DNA from: Bordetella parapertussis | Lineage (GTDB): Bacteria > Pseudomonadota > Gammaproteobacteria > Burkholderiales > SG8-39 | Assembly: GCA_945862265.1 (NCBI GenBank) | Contig: CAMAXP010000027.1 | Coordinates: forward strand, 1 to 60,257 | Direction: 5' to 3' | Length of the DNA: 60,257 bases | Shown: positions 7,265 to 17,193 of the stretch, one piece after another | Numbering within the stretch: position 1 is the stretch's first letter | Layout: each line of letters opens with the position of its first letter | The notes under the pieces: generated by a model | What the model saw: the letters and a program-made list of their open reading frames with translations, nothing else | What the model was told of the DNA's origin: nothing | Databases searched by the model: none | Translations under genes and position numbers: made by a program

Positions 7265-7984
7265 TTAGGAGCGTAGCAGATCGGAGACGTCCGCCCCGGC
7301 CTTGAGGTCGCGGGCGCGCGCGCCCGGGCGGAACAGCCGGGCGCCCGGCCCGAGCAGCAGCCGGGCCCGATCGCCCTGGACCTTCACGAGACTGCCTTCA
7401 CGCACGCCGAGGACGCAGACGTCCGGGTTGATTTCGAGGAACTCCTTGATGCGGTCGTCGCGCGACTCGCCGCCGTGGCCGCGCAGGGTCTTCTCGGTGT
7501 AATGCGGGTTGAGCTGGAACGGCACAAGGTTGAGCGCATCGAACCCGCCCGGATCCACCACCGGCATGTCGTTGGTCGTGCGGACCGTCGGGCAGGCCAG
7601 GTTCGCGCCGGCACTCCAGCCCATGTAGGGCAGGCCCGCGCGTACGCGCGCCCGGATCGGCCCGAGCCAGCCGCGGGCACGCGCCTCGGCGAGCAGGCAG
7701 AACGTGTTGCCGCCGCCCACCACCACGGCGTCGAACTTGCCGATCGAAGCGGGCGTGGTCTTGTGCGCCCCGGTCACGGCGTAGCCCATCTTCGCGAAGC
7801 GCTTTTTCGCCATGGTGACGTAGGCGTCGTAAGTGAGGGTGACCGCGGCAAACGGCAGGAACAGGAGTTTCTTCTTCCCTTCGCCGATGAGTTCGCGGGC
7901 GAGCGGCTCGACGTGGTCGAGCCAGCCGCCCCGGGCGTTGCGGGAGTTCGAAAGCAAGAGGAGGTTCAGGTCGGCAGGTGTCAT
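7265..7984 (-). CDS. pepE: Peptidase E (alpha-aspartyl dipeptidase), family S51
   Basis: This 239-residue protein matches dipeptidase E. It opens LNLLLLSNSR, has the nucleophile serine in GWSAGAN (about residues 120-126), the TNDMPVVDPGG segment, and the LNPHY plus RDDRIKEFLE stretch that supplies the His and Asp/Glu of the S51 triad. PepE hydrolyses N-terminal Asp dipeptides in the cytoplasm. Length equals the family norm. It is divergent from the MDR gene at 8050, with 65 bases between the start codons. Confidence 0.88.
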   Translation of the reverse strand: MTPADLNLLLLSNSRNARGGWLDHVEPLARELIGEGKKKLLFLPFAAVTLTYDAYVTMAKKRFAKMGYAVTGAHKTTPASIGKFDAVVVGGGNTFCLLAEARARGWLGPIRARVRAGLPYMGWSAGANLACPTVRTTNDMPVVDPGGFDALNLVPFQLNPHYTEKTLRGHGGESRDDRIKEFLEINPDVCVLGVREGSLVKVQGDRARLLLGPGARLFRPGARARDLKAGADVSDLLRS

Positions 7985-8049
7985 GCCGCCATCTTACCCG
8001 GGAGCGGCTACACTCCCTGACCGTCCCGCCCAAACACCAGGAGCCTCCT

Positions 8050-9021
8050 TTGAAAGCAGCCGTCGTCACTTCCAACGGCGTCGAAATCCGCGACGTCCCC
8101 GCCCCCGCGCCGCAGGCCAGCCAGGTGCTGATCCGCGTGCGGGCCTGCGGCCTGAACCGCGCCGACCTCGGCGTAGCCGCGGGCCACGCGCACGGCGCCG
8201 TCGGCGGCGCCGGCACCATCGTCGGCATGGAGTTCGCCGGCGAGGTCGCTGAGGTCGGCGCCTACGTCACGCACGTGAAGCCGGGGGACCGCGTCATGGC
8301 CTCCGGCGCGGCGGGCTACGCCGAGTACGCCGTCGCCGACCGCGGCCGCGTACACCTCTTGCCCTCCGACACGATGGGCTTCGAGGAAGCCGCCACCCTG
8401 CCGATCGCGCTGCAGACCATGCACAACGCGCTGGTGACGGCGGGCGGCCTGGTCAAAGGCGAGAGCGTGCTGATCCAGGGCGCGAGCTCGGGCGTCGGCC
8501 TCATGGGCATGCAGATCGCGAAGTTCATGGGCGCCGGCTACGTGATCGGCTCCTCCACGCACACCGCGCGGCGCGCAATGCTCACGCAATGGGGCGCGGA
8601 CATGACCGTCGACACCAAGGACCCCAAGTGGGCCGACCAGGTCATCGCCGCCACCGACGGCCAGGGCGTGCACCTGATCGTCGACCAGATTTCCGCGAGC
8701 GTTGCGAACGCCAACATGAAAGCCGCGCGCGTGCTGGGCCGGATCGTGAACGTGGGGCGCCTGGGCGGCGCGAAAGGCGAATTCGACTACGACCTGCACG
8801 CGGCCAAGCGCATCTCGTACATCGGCGTGACCTTCCGCACGAGGTCTGTCGACGAAGTGCGCGAAATCAACCGCCGCATGCGCGACGACCTGTGGGAAGC
8901 GATCGCGGCGGGCAAGCTGAAACTGCCGCTCGACCGGGTCTTTGCGCTCGACGAGGCAGTCGCGGCGTTGGCTTACATGAAGGCCAATAACCACTTCGGC
9001 AAGGTCGTACTTAAGGTATGA
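8050..9021 (+). CDS. Quinone oxidoreductase-like MDR (zinc-independent alcohol dehydrogenase family)
   Basis: This 323-residue medium-chain dehydrogenase/reductase begins LKAAVVTSNGVEIRD. It has the GroES-like N-domain with GMEFAGEVAEVG, and a Rossmann nucleotide site in GESVLIQGASSGVGLMGMQ. Zinc ligand cysteines and histidines are absent, which places it with NADPH:quinone reductases (QOR/crotonyl-CoA-like). I choose the TTG start at 8050 because AGGAG lies six bases upstream and homologous proteins begin with this MKA-type strand. The frame upstream overlaps pepE and looks non-coding. Its stop overlaps the panE start (ATGA). Confidence 0.82.
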   Translation: MKAAVVTSNGVEIRDVPAPAPQASQVLIRVRACGLNRADLGVAAGHAHGAVGGAGTIVGMEFAGEVAEVGAYVTHVKPGDRVMASGAAGYAEYAVADRGRVHLLPSDTMGFEEAATLPIALQTMHNALVTAGGLVKGESVLIQGASSGVGLMGMQIAKFMGAGYVIGSSTHTARRAMLTQWGADMTVDTKDPKWADQVIAATDGQGVHLIVDQISASVANANMKAARVLGRIVNVGRLGGAKGEFDYDLHAAKRISYIGVTFRTRSVDEVREINRRMRDDLWEAIAAGKLKLPLDRVFALDEAVAALAYMKANNHFGKVVLKV

Positions 9022-9950
9022 ACGACACCGTAAGCGTCGCGGTTCTCGGCGCCGGCGCCGTCGGGTGCTTTTACGGCGGCATGCTGGCGCGCGCAGGGCA
9101 CGAAGTCACGCTGATCGGCCGGCCGCTGTACGTCGATGCCTTTCGCAAGTCCGGCCTGCACTTCGAGGGCCTCAAGTTCGACGAGCACATCCCGGTCAAG
9201 GCGGGCATCGACCCGGACGCGGTGCGCGGTGCGCGACTCGTCCTCTTCTGCGTGAAGTCGACCGACACCGAGACCGCCGCCGAGCAGATCGCACCGCACC
9301 TCAATGCGAACGCCATCGTGCTGAACCTGCAGAACGGCGTGGACAACACCGAGCGTATTGCAGCGCGGATTGGCCGCCCAGTCGTTCCTGCAGTAGTGCA
9401 TGTCGCCACCGAGATGCTCGGGCCCGGGCACCTGAAGCACCACGGTCGCGGCGACCTCGCCATCGGCTCGCTGGAAGACCCGGCGCCGGCCGCGCTCGCG
9501 CAGGACCTCAAGGACGTGCAGCGCTGGTTCGTGGCCGCCGGCGTGCCGGTGGACATCTCCGACAACGTGCAGGGCGCGCTGTGGGGCAAGCTCGCGGTCA
9601 ACTGCGCCTACAACGCGGTCTCCGCCATCGGCCAGGCGCCCTACGGCAAGATGATCGAGAGCGTCGGCATCCGCGATGTGATGCGCGATGCGACGGCCGA
9701 AGTGCTGGCGGTGGCAAAGGCCTGCGGCGTGCGCATGGCGCCGGACACGATGGAGAAAGTCATGGGCATCGCGGCGGCGATGGCGGGACAACGCTCATCG
9801 ACCGCGCAGGACATCGCGCGCGGGCGGCGCACCGAAATCGACCACCTCAACGGCCTGATCGTGAGGCAGGCAGAGAAGCACGGGCTCCCCGTACCGGTGA
9901 ACCGGACGCTCTACGCGCTGGTGAAACTCATCGAGACGATGAAAGTCTGA
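9018..9950 (+). CDS. panE: 2-dehydropantoate 2-reductase
   Basis: This 310-residue protein has the NADP site VLGAGAVGCFYGGMLA (about residues 9-24), the CVKSTDTE segment, and the NLQNGVDN motif of ketopantoate reductases. The conserved catalytic lysine lies in ALWGKLAVNCAYNAVSAI, and the C-terminus has the family ERGRRTEIDHLNG-type sequence (here ARGRRTEIDHLNG). Ketopantoate reductases make pantoate for coenzyme A. Members of this superfamily in catabolic loci can act on other 2-oxo acids, so exact substrate is uncertain. It overlaps the MDR gene by four bases and is convergent with icmF, whose stop begins at the very next base. Confidence 0.87.
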   Translation: MNDTVSVAVLGAGAVGCFYGGMLARAGHEVTLIGRPLYVDAFRKSGLHFEGLKFDEHIPVKAGIDPDAVRGARLVLFCVKSTDTETAAEQIAPHLNANAIVLNLQNGVDNTERIAARIGRPVVPAVVHVATEMLGPGHLKHHGRGDLAIGSLEDPAPAALAQDLKDVQRWFVAAGVPVDISDNVQGALWGKLAVNCAYNAVSAIGQAPYGKMIESVGIRDVMRDATAEVLAVAKACGVRMAPDTMEKVMGIAAAMAGQRSSTAQDIARGRRTEIDHLNGLIVRQAEKHGLPVPVNRTLYALVKLIETMKV

Positions 9951-12900
9951 TCACATGCTGCGGCGGTACTGGCCGCCGACTTCGAACAGCGCGTGGGTGA
10001 TCTGGCCCAGGGAGCACACGCGCACGGCGTCCACCAGCACCGCGAACACGTTCTCGTTGGCGATCACCGCCCGCTGCAGGCGTTCGAGCATCGCGGCCGA
10101 TTCCTTTGCGTTGTTCTTCTGGAAGGCGCGCAGGCGCTTGAGCTGCGACTGCTTTTCCTCATCCGTTGACCGGATGAGTTCGATCCGCTGCGGGGTGTCC
10201 TCCGCGTGCGGGTTGCGGAAGGTGTTCACGCCGATGATGGGGTACGAGCCGTCGTGCTTCTTGTGCTCGTAGACCATCGACTCTTCCTGGATCTTGCCGC
10301 GCTGGTAGCCGGTCTCCATCGCGCCGAGTACGCCGCCGCGGGCCGAGATCGCCTCGAACTCCTTCAGCACGGCCTCCTCGACGAGGTCGGTCAGCTCGTC
10401 GATGATGAAAGCGCCCTGGTTGGGGTTCTCGTTCTTCGCGAGGCCCCATTCGCGGTTGATGATCATCTGGATCGCCACCGCGCGGCGCACCGAGTCTTCC
10501 GTCGGCGTGGTGATCGCCTCGTCGTAGGCGTTGGTGTGCAGCGAGTTGGTGTTGTCGTAGGTCGAGACCAGCGCCTGCAGCGTAGTGCGGATGTCGTTGA
10601 ACGAAATCTCCTGCGCGTGCAGCGAGCGCCCGGAGGTCTGCGAGTGGAACTTGAGCTTCTGTGACCTTTCGTTGGCACCATAACGGTTCTTCATCGCCAC
10701 CGCCCAGATGCGCCGTGCCACGCGGCCGATCACCGTGTACTCCGGGTCCATGCCGTAGGAGAAGAAGAACGACAGGTTGGGCGCGAAGTCATCGATGTGC
10801 ATGCCGCGCGCCAGATACGTCTCGACGAACGTGAACCCGTTTGATAGCGTGAATGCGAGCTGGCTGATCGGGTTCGCGCCGGCCTCGGCGATGTGGTACC
10901 CCGAGATCGACACCGAGTAAAAATTGCGCACCTGGTGGTGGACGAAGTACTCCTGGATGTCGCCCATCACCTTGAGCGAGAACTCGGTGGAGAAGATGCA
11001 GGTGTTCTGGCCCTGGTCTTCCTTGAGGATGTCGGCCTGCACCGTGCCGCGCACCGTGGCGAGTGTCCACGCGCGGATCTTCTCGTGCTCGTCCTCGGTG
11101 GGGTCGCGGCCGTTCTCCCTTTTAAACTTGTCGACCTGCTGGTCGATCGCGGTGTTGAAGAACATCGCGAGGATCGTTGGCGCCGGGCCGTTGATCGTCA
11201 TCGACACCGAGGTGTTGGGGTCGGTGAGGTCGAAGCCCGAGTACAGCACTTTCATGTCTTCGAGCGTCGCGATCGACACGCCCGAGTTACCGACCTTGCC
11301 GTAGATGTCCGGCCGCTCGTCGGGCTCGAAGCCATAGAGGGTCACCGAATCGAAGGCCGTGGACAGGCGCTTGGCCGGCATGTCCTTGGACAGGAGGTGG
11401 AACCGCTTGTTGGTGCGGAACGGGTCGCCCTCGCCCGCGAACATGCGCGTGGGGTCCTCGTTCTCGCGCTTGAACGCGAACACGCCGGCGGTGAACGGGA
11501 ACGAGCCCGGCACGTTCTCGCGCATCTGCCAGCGCAGGATCTCGCCGTGGTCCTGGTAGCGCGGCAGCGCGACCTTGGGCACCTGGGTGCCGGAGAGCGA
11601 CGTGGAGGTGAGCTTGGTGCGAAGCTCCTTGTCGCGGATCTTCACGACGTACTCCTCTCCCGAGTACGCCTTCAGCGTGTCCGGCCACATCTCGAGGAGC
11701 TTCTTGGAGCGGGCGTCGAGGGAACGCTCCTTCTCCTCGATCAGCGCGTCGATGGCCGCATTCGCCTGCCCCCCGAGCATGGCCTTTGTGCCGGCCAGCT
11801 GCTGGCGCTCGCGCGCAATGCGGGCCTGGTCCTCGGCCTTCGCGAGGTAGCCCCGCACGCACTCTGCGATTTCGGCTAGGTACCGCCCGCGCTGCGCAGG
11901 AATCACCACGTTGACGCCGGAAGCGGTCTTGCCAGAGATCTTCGGCAGCTTCCCTGGGGAGGCTTTGAGGCCGAACCCGGTGAGCTTTTCCAGGAGGCCC
12001 TGATAGAGCGCAGTGACGCCGTCGTCGTTGAAGCGCGAAGCGATGGTGCCGTACACGGGCATCGTGTCGGGCGCCTGCATGAAGGCCTCGCGGTTCCTCT
12101 GCACTTGCTTCCTCACATCGCGCAGCGCATCCTCCGCGCCCTTCCTGTCGAACTTGTTGATCGCGACGAAATCGGCGAAGTCGAGCATGTCGATCTTCTC
12201 GAGCTGGCTGGCGGCGCCGAACTCCGGCGTCATCACGTAGAGCGAGGCGTTCACATGCGGCACGATGGCCGCGTCGCCCTGCCCGATTCCGGAGGTCTCG
12301 ACGATCACGAGGTCGAAGCCCGCCACACGGCAGGCGGCGATCACGTCCGGCAGGCAGGCTGCGATCTCGGCGCCCGAGGCGCGGGTCGCAAGCGACCGCA
12401 TGTAGACGTTCTCGGACTGGATCGCGTTCATGCGAATGCGGTCGCCGAGCAGCGCGCCGCCGGTCTTCCTGCGGGAAGGATCGACCGCGATCACCGCGAT
12501 CTTCAGGGCGTCGTCCTGGTCGAGACGAAAGCGCCGCACCAGCTCGTCGGTGATCGAGGACTTGCCCGCGCCGCCCGTGCCCGTGATGCCGAGCGCCGGG
12601 ACGGCCTTGGCCACGGAGTCCTTTGCGAGACTGTCCTTCAATTTCGCGTCGAGCGTGCCGGCCTCGATGGCGGTGATCAGCTGGGACAGTGCGCGCCGAT
12701 CCCCGCCCTTGATCGCCTTGAGGTCCTTCGGCGCGTACTGCGCGGTGTCAAAGTCGCAGCGCGCAAGCATGTCGTTGATCATGCCCTGCAGGCCCATCTT
12801 CTGGCCGTCCTCGGGCGAGTAGATACGCTCGACGCCGTAGGCCTGCAGCTCGGCGATCTCCTCGGCGACGATCACCCCGCCGCCGCCGCCGAACACCTTG

Positions 12901-13199
12901 ATGCGCTCGCCGCCGCGGCTGCGCAACAAATCGATCATGTACTTGAAATACTCGATGTGCCCGCCCTGGTAGGACGACACGGCGAGGCCCTGTACGTCCT
13001 CCTGCAGGGCCGCCGTGACGACTTCGTCCACCGAGCGGTTGTGGCCCAGGTGGATCACCTCCACGCCCGAGGCCTGCAGGATGCGCCGCATGATGTTGAT
13101 CGACGCATCGTGCCCGTCGAACAAGCTGGCCGCGGTGACGAAGCGGATCTTGTGCTTCGCCTTGTAGACGAGGTTTTTCGAGTCGCTGAGGTTGGTCAT
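9951..13199 (-). CDS. icmF: Fused isobutyryl-CoA mutase IcmF
   Basis: This 1,082-residue protein is a one-chain coenzyme-B12 mutase. An N-terminal cobalamin-binding domain has the [13 protein letters not shown] motif (residues 28-40, DxH supplying the lower ligand). A MeaI-type G-protein chaperone domain follows, with P-loop GTGGAGKSS near residue 210 and [10 protein letters not shown]. The C-terminal (beta/alpha)8 mutase domain contains [19 protein letters not shown] and [17 protein letters not shown]. The order B12-GTPase-mutase is diagnostic for IcmF and differs from MutAB. Known IcmFs interconvert isobutyryl-CoA and butyryl-CoA and often isovaleryl-CoA and pivalyl-CoA. It is monocistronic. 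A 16-bp palindrome lies about 80 bases upstream. Confidence 0.93.
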   Translation of the reverse strand: MTNLSDSKNLVYKAKHKIRFVTAASLFDGHDASINIMRRILQASGVEVIHLGHNRSVDEVVTAALQEDVQGLAVSSYQGGHIEYFKYMIDLLRSRGGERIKVFGGGGGVIVAEEIAELQAYGVERIYSPEDGQKMGLQGMINDMLARCDFDTAQYAPKDLKAIKGGDRRALSQLITAIEAGTLDAKLKDSLAKDSVAKAVPALGITGTGGAGKSSITDELVRRFRLDQDDALKIAVIAVDPSRRKTGGALLGDRIRMNAIQSENVYMRSLATRASGAEIAACLPDVIAACRVAGFDLVIVETSGIGQGDAAIVPHVNASLYVMTPEFGAASQLEKIDMLDFADFVAINKFDRKGAEDALRDVRKQVQRNREAFMQAPDTMPVYGTIASRFNDDGVTALYQGLLEKLTGFGLKASPGKLPKISGKTASGVNVVIPAQRGRYLAEIAECVRGYLAKAEDQARIARERQQLAGTKAMLGGQANAAIDALIEEKERSLDARSKKLLEMWPDTLKAYSGEEYVVKIRDKELRTKLTSTSLSGTQVPKVALPRYQDHGEILRWQMRENVPGSFPFTAGVFAFKRENEDPTRMFAGEGDPFRTNKRFHLLSKDMPAKRLSTAFDSVTLYGFEPDERPDIYGKVGNSGVSIATLEDMKVLYSGFDLTDPNTSVSMTINGPAPTILAMFFNTAIDQQVDKFKRENGRDPTEDEHEKIRAWTLATVRGTVQADILKEDQGQNTCIFSTEFSLKVMGDIQEYFVHHQVRNFYSVSISGYHIAEAGANPISQLAFTLSNGFTFVETYLARGMHIDDFAPNLSFFFSYGMDPEYTVIGRVARRIWAVAMKNRYGANERSQKLKFHSQTSGRSLHAQEISFNDIRTTLQALVSTYDNTNSLHTNAYDEAITTPTEDSVRRAVAIQMIINREWGLAKNENPNQGAFIIDELTDLVEEAVLKEFEAISARGGVLGAMETGYQRGKIQEESMVYEHKKHDGSYPIIGVNTFRNPHAEDTPQRIELIRSTDEEKQSQLKRLRAFQKNNAKESAAMLERLQRAVIANENVFAVLVDAVRVCSLGQITHALFEVGGQYRRSM

Positions 13200-13273
13200 G
13201 GAGCCCTCGCCGGGACGGGTGGTCGGATCGCCGTGTGAAGTGCGGGAAATCGACGGCAGCCGGCGGATGCTAA

Positions 13274-13295
13274 TTAACGTTTACGTAAACGTCAA
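13274..13295 (-). promoter_or_regulatory. Palindromic operator upstream of icmF
   Basis: ACGTTTACGTAAACGT (13277-13292) is a perfect 16-bp palindrome, extended by TT/AA at 13274-13275 and 13294-13295. It lies in the 178-base gap between divergent icmF and the diguanylate cyclase gene, about 80 bases before icmF. It resembles sites described for LiuR-type and related regulators of branched-chain acyl-CoA genes, which would suit an acyl-CoA mutase. The identity of the regulator is inferred. Confidence 0.6.
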
Positions 13296-13377
13296 CTTCT
13301 CGGGCCCCGCCACGCTTGCACCTGCTTTCGAACCTAAATCGTTGTTTTCGCTAGTATAGCGTAAGCTTTGCGGCTAA

Positions 13378-14790
13378 ATGACCGTGCCCACGCCCATGGT
13401 TTTCCTGCTCGCCCTGCTGGTCCTTGCGCTAGGCGGGTGGGTAGCATTCCTGCGCGGGAAGCTCGCTCGAGGGGCCGCGCAAAGCACGGCCGACCAGAGG
13501 GAGGCGGCCGCGGCGCGCGAACAGCTCGCCCTTGCGCTGGAGGCCTCCAGCCTCGCCCTCTGGGATTTCGACGTCGTGTCCGGGCAGGTCTACCTGTCGG
13601 AGACCTGGTCCACCATGCTCGGCGGCGAGTCGCGACCCACCACGACCACCATCGCGGCGCTGTCGGCGCTGGTGCCGGAGGAGGACCGCGAGACGGCAAG
13701 CGGCGCGCTCGGGGCTGCGCTCAAGGGACCGGGATCGCACTACCGCTTCGAGCACCGGGTCGCCACACCAGCTGGCGTGACCATCTGGATCGTGAGCGAA
13801 GGCCGCGTGGTGGCGCGCGGCGCGGACGGACGCGCGCTGCGCATGCTCGGCACCAACCGCGACATCAGCGGCCGCGTGAAGCGCGCCGAGGCGCTGCGCG
13901 AAAGCGAGGCCCGGTTCAAGGGGGCGTTCGAGAACTCGGCCACCGGCATCGCGCTGATCGGGCTCAACGAGCGCTGGCTCAAGGTCAACCGCGCCCTGTG
14001 CGAGATCACCGGCTACGAGGAGGCTGAACTGCTGTCGCTCTCCTACCAGGACCTTACCCACCCGGAGGACCGGCAGGTCGGGCCGGCAAGCCTCGACGAC
14101 CTCCTGTCGGGCACACGCGAGGCGATCCAGATCGATAAGCGCTACATCCACAAGCGCGGCCACGAAGTCTGGGTGCTGGTCAACCTTTCGCTGGTACGCG
14201 ACAAGCTCGGGAAGCCCGAGCACTTCATCTCGCAGACGCTGGACATGAGCGAGCGCCACCGGTTGCAGGAGCGGGTCGAGCACCTCGCGCTGCACGACCC
14301 ACTCACCGGGCTGCCGAATTCGCGCCTGCTGCTCGACCGGCTGGAACAGACGATAGCCGCCGCGCGGCGCGCCAAGCGGGCTATGGGCGTCTTGTACATA
14401 GACCTCGACGGGTTCAAGCCCGTCAACGACACCTGGGGCCATGCAACAGGCGACCGCGTACTGAAAACGGTCGCGGGACGCCTCACCCAGGCACTGCGCG
14501 AGACGGACAGCGTCGCGCGCGTGGGCGGTGACGAATTCGTCGCTATCCTCGGCCCGGTGGCGACCGAAAGCGATGCCATATCGGTGGCGGGGCGGGTGCT
14601 GACGACCGTAGCGATGCCGATGGATCTGGGCAACGCCTGGGTGGAGCTGTCGGCGAGCATCGGCATCGCTTTGTACCCGAACCACGGGGAGGACGCGCAA
14701 TCGCTGCTGCAGCGGGCGGACACTGCCATGTACCAGGCCAAGCGCTCCGGCAAGAACGTCTGGCGCTTCTTTTCGCTGGATCCGGGCTGA
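13378..14790 (+). CDS. PAS-PAS-GGDEF diguanylate cyclase with membrane anchor
   Basis: This 470-residue protein has one N-terminal membrane helix (about residues 6-24). Two PAS modules follow (about 45-165 and 170-290), the second with a PAC-like VWVLVNLSLVRDKLGKPEHF end. A GGDEF domain begins with HDPLTGLPN. The catalytic GGDEF is intact (residues 383-387), and an RxxD inhibitory site (RETD) lies five residues before it, so the enzyme should make cyclic di-GMP and be subject to product inhibition. No EAL domain is present. It is transcribed alone, away from icmF. Confidence 0.9.
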   Translation: MTVPTPMVFLLALLVLALGGWVAFLRGKLARGAAQSTADQREAAAAREQLALALEASSLALWDFDVVSGQVYLSETWSTMLGGESRPTTTTIAALSALVPEEDRETASGALGAALKGPGSHYRFEHRVATPAGVTIWIVSEGRVVARGADGRALRMLGTNRDISGRVKRAEALRESEARFKGAFENSATGIALIGLNERWLKVNRALCEITGYEEAELLSLSYQDLTHPEDRQVGPASLDDLLSGTREAIQIDKRYIHKRGHEVWVLVNLSLVRDKLGKPEHFISQTLDMSERHRLQERVEHLALHDPLTGLPNSRLLLDRLEQTIAAARRAKRAMGVLYIDLDGFKPVNDTWGHATGDRVLKTVAGRLTQALRETDSVARVGGDEFVAILGPVATESDAISVAGRVLTTVAMPMDLGNAWVELSASIGIALYPNHGEDAQSLLQRADTAMYQAKRSGKNVWRFFSLDPG

Positions 14791-14802
14791 GGCGCCGCGG
14801 AC

Positions 14803-15588
14803 TCAGTTCCGGTACGACGGGTCCTTGGAGTCGACCATCCGCTGCATCGCCGCGAACACGTCCTCGCACAACCGCTTTTCGCCCGGGCCGGATTCGCGCA
14901 CCGTCTGCTCGAACACCTGGTCAGCAATCGGCTGCAGCGACCCGGCCGAGGATGAGGCGATCTGGATGTCGCAGGCCCGCTGCAGCGTCCACAGCAGCAT
15001 GAAGGCCTCCGGCACCGACGGCCCCCAGGTCAGCAGGCCGTGGTTGCGCAGGATGACGGCGCGTTTGGTGCCGATGTCGCGCACCATGCGTTCCTTTTCC
15101 GCCGCCTCGACGGTGACACCCTCGAAGTCGTGGTAGGCGACGCCGCCGTGCAGCTGCGCGGCGTAGAAATTGGTTGGCGACAGGCCGTCCTTCAGGCACG
15201 CCACCGCCATCCCCGTGGTGGTGTGGGTGTGCATGACGCAGTGCGCCTCGGGAATCGCCCCGTGGATCGCGCTGTGCGTGACGAACCCGGCCAGGTTCAC
15301 CGGCCAGTCCGAATCGCGCAGCGGGTTGCCCTCGATGTCGATCAGCGCGAGGTTGGAGGCGGTGACTTCGCGGTAGTGCAGGCCGAACGGGTTGATCAGG
15401 AACTGCGCCGGCGCGTCCCTGCCCGTGCCCGGCACCCTCAGCGTGATGTGGTTGAAGATCATCTCGGTCCAGCCGAGGTGGTCGAAGATCCGGTAGCAGG
15501 CGGCAAGCTGCACGCGCGCCATCCGTTCCGCGTCGCTGGCAGGCAGCGCCATAGCCTTCTTCGTTGCGCCCTGCAGGTAGATTGTCAT
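14803..15588 (-). CDS. Class II aldolase/adducin family protein
   Basis: This 261-residue protein has the class II aldolase fold markers: ACYRIFDHLGWTEMIFNHIT at the start, the NPFGLHYREVTASNL segment, the zinc-binding HTHTTTG (HxH) motif near residue 140, and a third His in LRNHGLLTWG. In the family these histidines hold the metal for retro-aldol or decarboxylation reactions. Relatives include fuculose-phosphate aldolase, adducin-like proteins and 3,4-dihydroxyphthalate decarboxylase. Lying downstream of an ACMSD-like amidohydrolase and a Bug receptor, it may take part in aromatic-acid breakdown. A plus-strand pseudogene now separates it from them. An internal ATG at codon 13 is an alternative start. 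Confidence 0.85.
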   Translation of the reverse strand: MTIYLQGATKKAMALPASDAERMARVQLAACYRIFDHLGWTEMIFNHITLRVPGTGRDAPAQFLINPFGLHYREVTASNLALIDIEGNPLRDSDWPVNLAGFVTHSAIHGAIPEAHCVMHTHTTTGMAVACLKDGLSPTNFYAAQLHGGVAYHDFEGVTVEAAEKERMVRDIGTKRAVILRNHGLLTWGPSVPEAFMLLWTLQRACDIQIASSSAGSLQPIADQVFEQTVRESGPGEKRLCEDVFAAMQRMVDSKDPSYRN

Positions 15589-15640
15589 GTGCGTCCTCCG
15601 GTCTTATTGCGCTGCAGTCTAGCGCGAGTGCGCGGGGCAG

Positions 15641-16177
15641 GCCAGAATCCGCGCCAACCCAGGCAAGCTGAACTACGGCACCGGCAACAGCACGAGCATT
15701 GTGACGACCGCGCAGCTGGCGATGCTCGAAAAGCTCGAGATGGTGCACATTCCCTACAAGGGCGACGCACCGCTGTCGAACGATATCGTTGCCGGCCGCG
15801 TGCAGATTGCCATCGGCACGCCCGGCACCGCGATCCAGCACGCCAAGGAAGGCAAGCTGCGCGTGCTGGCCACGCTGCTGCCCACGCGCAGCGCGCTTGC
15901 GCCCGACGCCCCGACCATGGCCGAGGCGGGCGTGCCGAAACTTTCCATCGTGTCATTTGCGGGCCTGTTCGGCCCGGCGAAGATGCCGAAGGACGTGGTG
16001 GACAAGATCGCACGGGCCACGGCGACAGTCCTCGCCCGCCGCGACGTGCTCGACGGCCTCGACCGCCTCGCCTTCGAGGGGCGCAGTTCCACGCCCGAGG
16101 AACTCGGCGCCTTCCTGAAGGAGCAGGTGGAAATCTGGCGCCGGACCGTGAAGGAAGTCGGGATTGCCCCCGACTAA
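15641..16177 (+). pseudogene. Bug/TctC-type binding protein, N-terminally truncated remnant
   Basis: From 15641 the plus strand encodes about 178 residues of a tripartite tricarboxylate receptor. It begins RIRANPGKLNYGTGNS and continues through VHIPYKGDAPLSNDIVAGRV, the APDAPTMAEAGVP segment and the usual C-terminal helix. These are family residues from about 150 onward. The signal peptide and first lobe are absent, and the frame upstream meets a stop at 15620-15622. A GTG at 15701 could initiate a shorter product, but it would not fold as a receptor. It lies against the grain of the leftward operon and overlaps the amidohydrolase stop by four bases. Confidence 0.8.
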
Positions 16178-17160
16178 CCGAAGTTGAAGATCGCCTCGGC
16201 GTTCTTGCCGCGCACGCGCTCGCGCACGCCGTGCGGCAGGCGGTCGACCCGCGCCAGGCACCCGATGGGGTCGCCGATCGTGTGCGGGTAGTCTGAGCCG
16301 TACAGCACGTTCTCTGAGCCGAACACGTTGACCGCCATCTGCAGCGCCTCGTCGGTGAACACCACCGAGTCGCAGAAGATGCGCCGCGCCACGAGACTGG
16401 GCTTTTCGACGATCTTGGTCCGGCAGGCGGGGATGAACTCGAAGCACTGGTCGAGGCGCCCGATCAGGAACGGCAGGGTGCCGCCGCCGTGCGAGGCGAT
16501 GATCTTCAGCTTCTGGTACCGGTCGAAGAATCCGTCGTAGATCATGCGCGACACGGCAAGCGTGGTGTCGGTGGTGAAGCCGATCGACGCCGTGAGCTGG
16601 AACTGCGACATGTCCATCTCCTTGACCCCGGGCGGCGCGGTCGGGTGGATCAGCACCGGCAGGCCGGCGTCGTCGATGGCTTTCCAGATCTTGGCGAACA
16701 GCGGGTCGGTCAGGTGCTTGCCCGAGATGTTGGCGAGCACCATCACGCCGACGGCGCCGGCCTTGCGCGCGCGCTTGAGCTCCTTCAGTGCGGCGTCGGG
16801 ATACTGCCAGGGGATGGAACAGAAGAACTGGATGCGGTCGGGCCAGGCTTTCCTCGCCTTGGCCATGGTGTCGTTCATGATCTGCGCCGCCTGCAGGCTG
16901 ACCTTCTCGCCGCCCCAGAACACGTTGGGGCAGGAAAGCGAGGTGACCGCGACGTCGATGCCGACGCGGTCCATGTTCTTGATGCGCAGCTCCCAGTCGA
17001 ACATCTCGGGCACGGGCGTCATGAAAGGCGCACCGTCGAGGTGGATCGCGCGCAGGCCGCCGTACACGGCCTTCATGGTGTATTTGCCGCCGTGCTTCTC
17101 AAGCAGCTTCACCCAGGCGTTGTCGAGCATGTGGGTGTGGACGTCGATTACTAGACTCAT
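16174..17160 (-). CDS. ACMSD-like amidohydrolase (metal-dependent decarboxylase family)
   Basis: This 328-residue amidohydrolase opens with the metal motif DVHTHM (residues 6-11). Further ligands are the His in VLIHPTAPPG, the His in IIASHGGGTLPF and the Asp in LYGSDYPH, the pattern of aminocarboxymuconate-semialdehyde decarboxylase and gamma-resorcylate decarboxylase. The family normally decarboxylates aromatic or ring-opened acids without redox cofactors. It follows the Bug receptor gene by 33 bases in the same direction, so uptake of a carboxylate and its decarboxylation are plausibly linked. The actual substrate cannot be read from sequence. Confidence 0.86.
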   Translation of the reverse strand: MSLVIDVHTHMLDNAWVKLLEKHGGKYTMKAVYGGLRAIHLDGAPFMTPVPEMFDWELRIKNMDRVGIDVAVTSLSCPNVFWGGEKVSLQAAQIMNDTMAKARKAWPDRIQFFCSIPWQYPDAALKELKRARKAGAVGVMVLANISGKHLTDPLFAKIWKAIDDAGLPVLIHPTAPPGVKEMDMSQFQLTASIGFTTDTTLAVSRMIYDGFFDRYQKLKIIASHGGGTLPFLIGRLDQCFEFIPACRTKIVEKPSLVARRIFCDSVVFTDEALQMAVNVFGSENVLYGSDYPHTIGDPIGCLARVDRLPHGVRERVRGKNAEAIFNFG

Positions 17161-17193
17161 GGCTTTCCTTCGGTAGATTGAATCGAAACTGGG

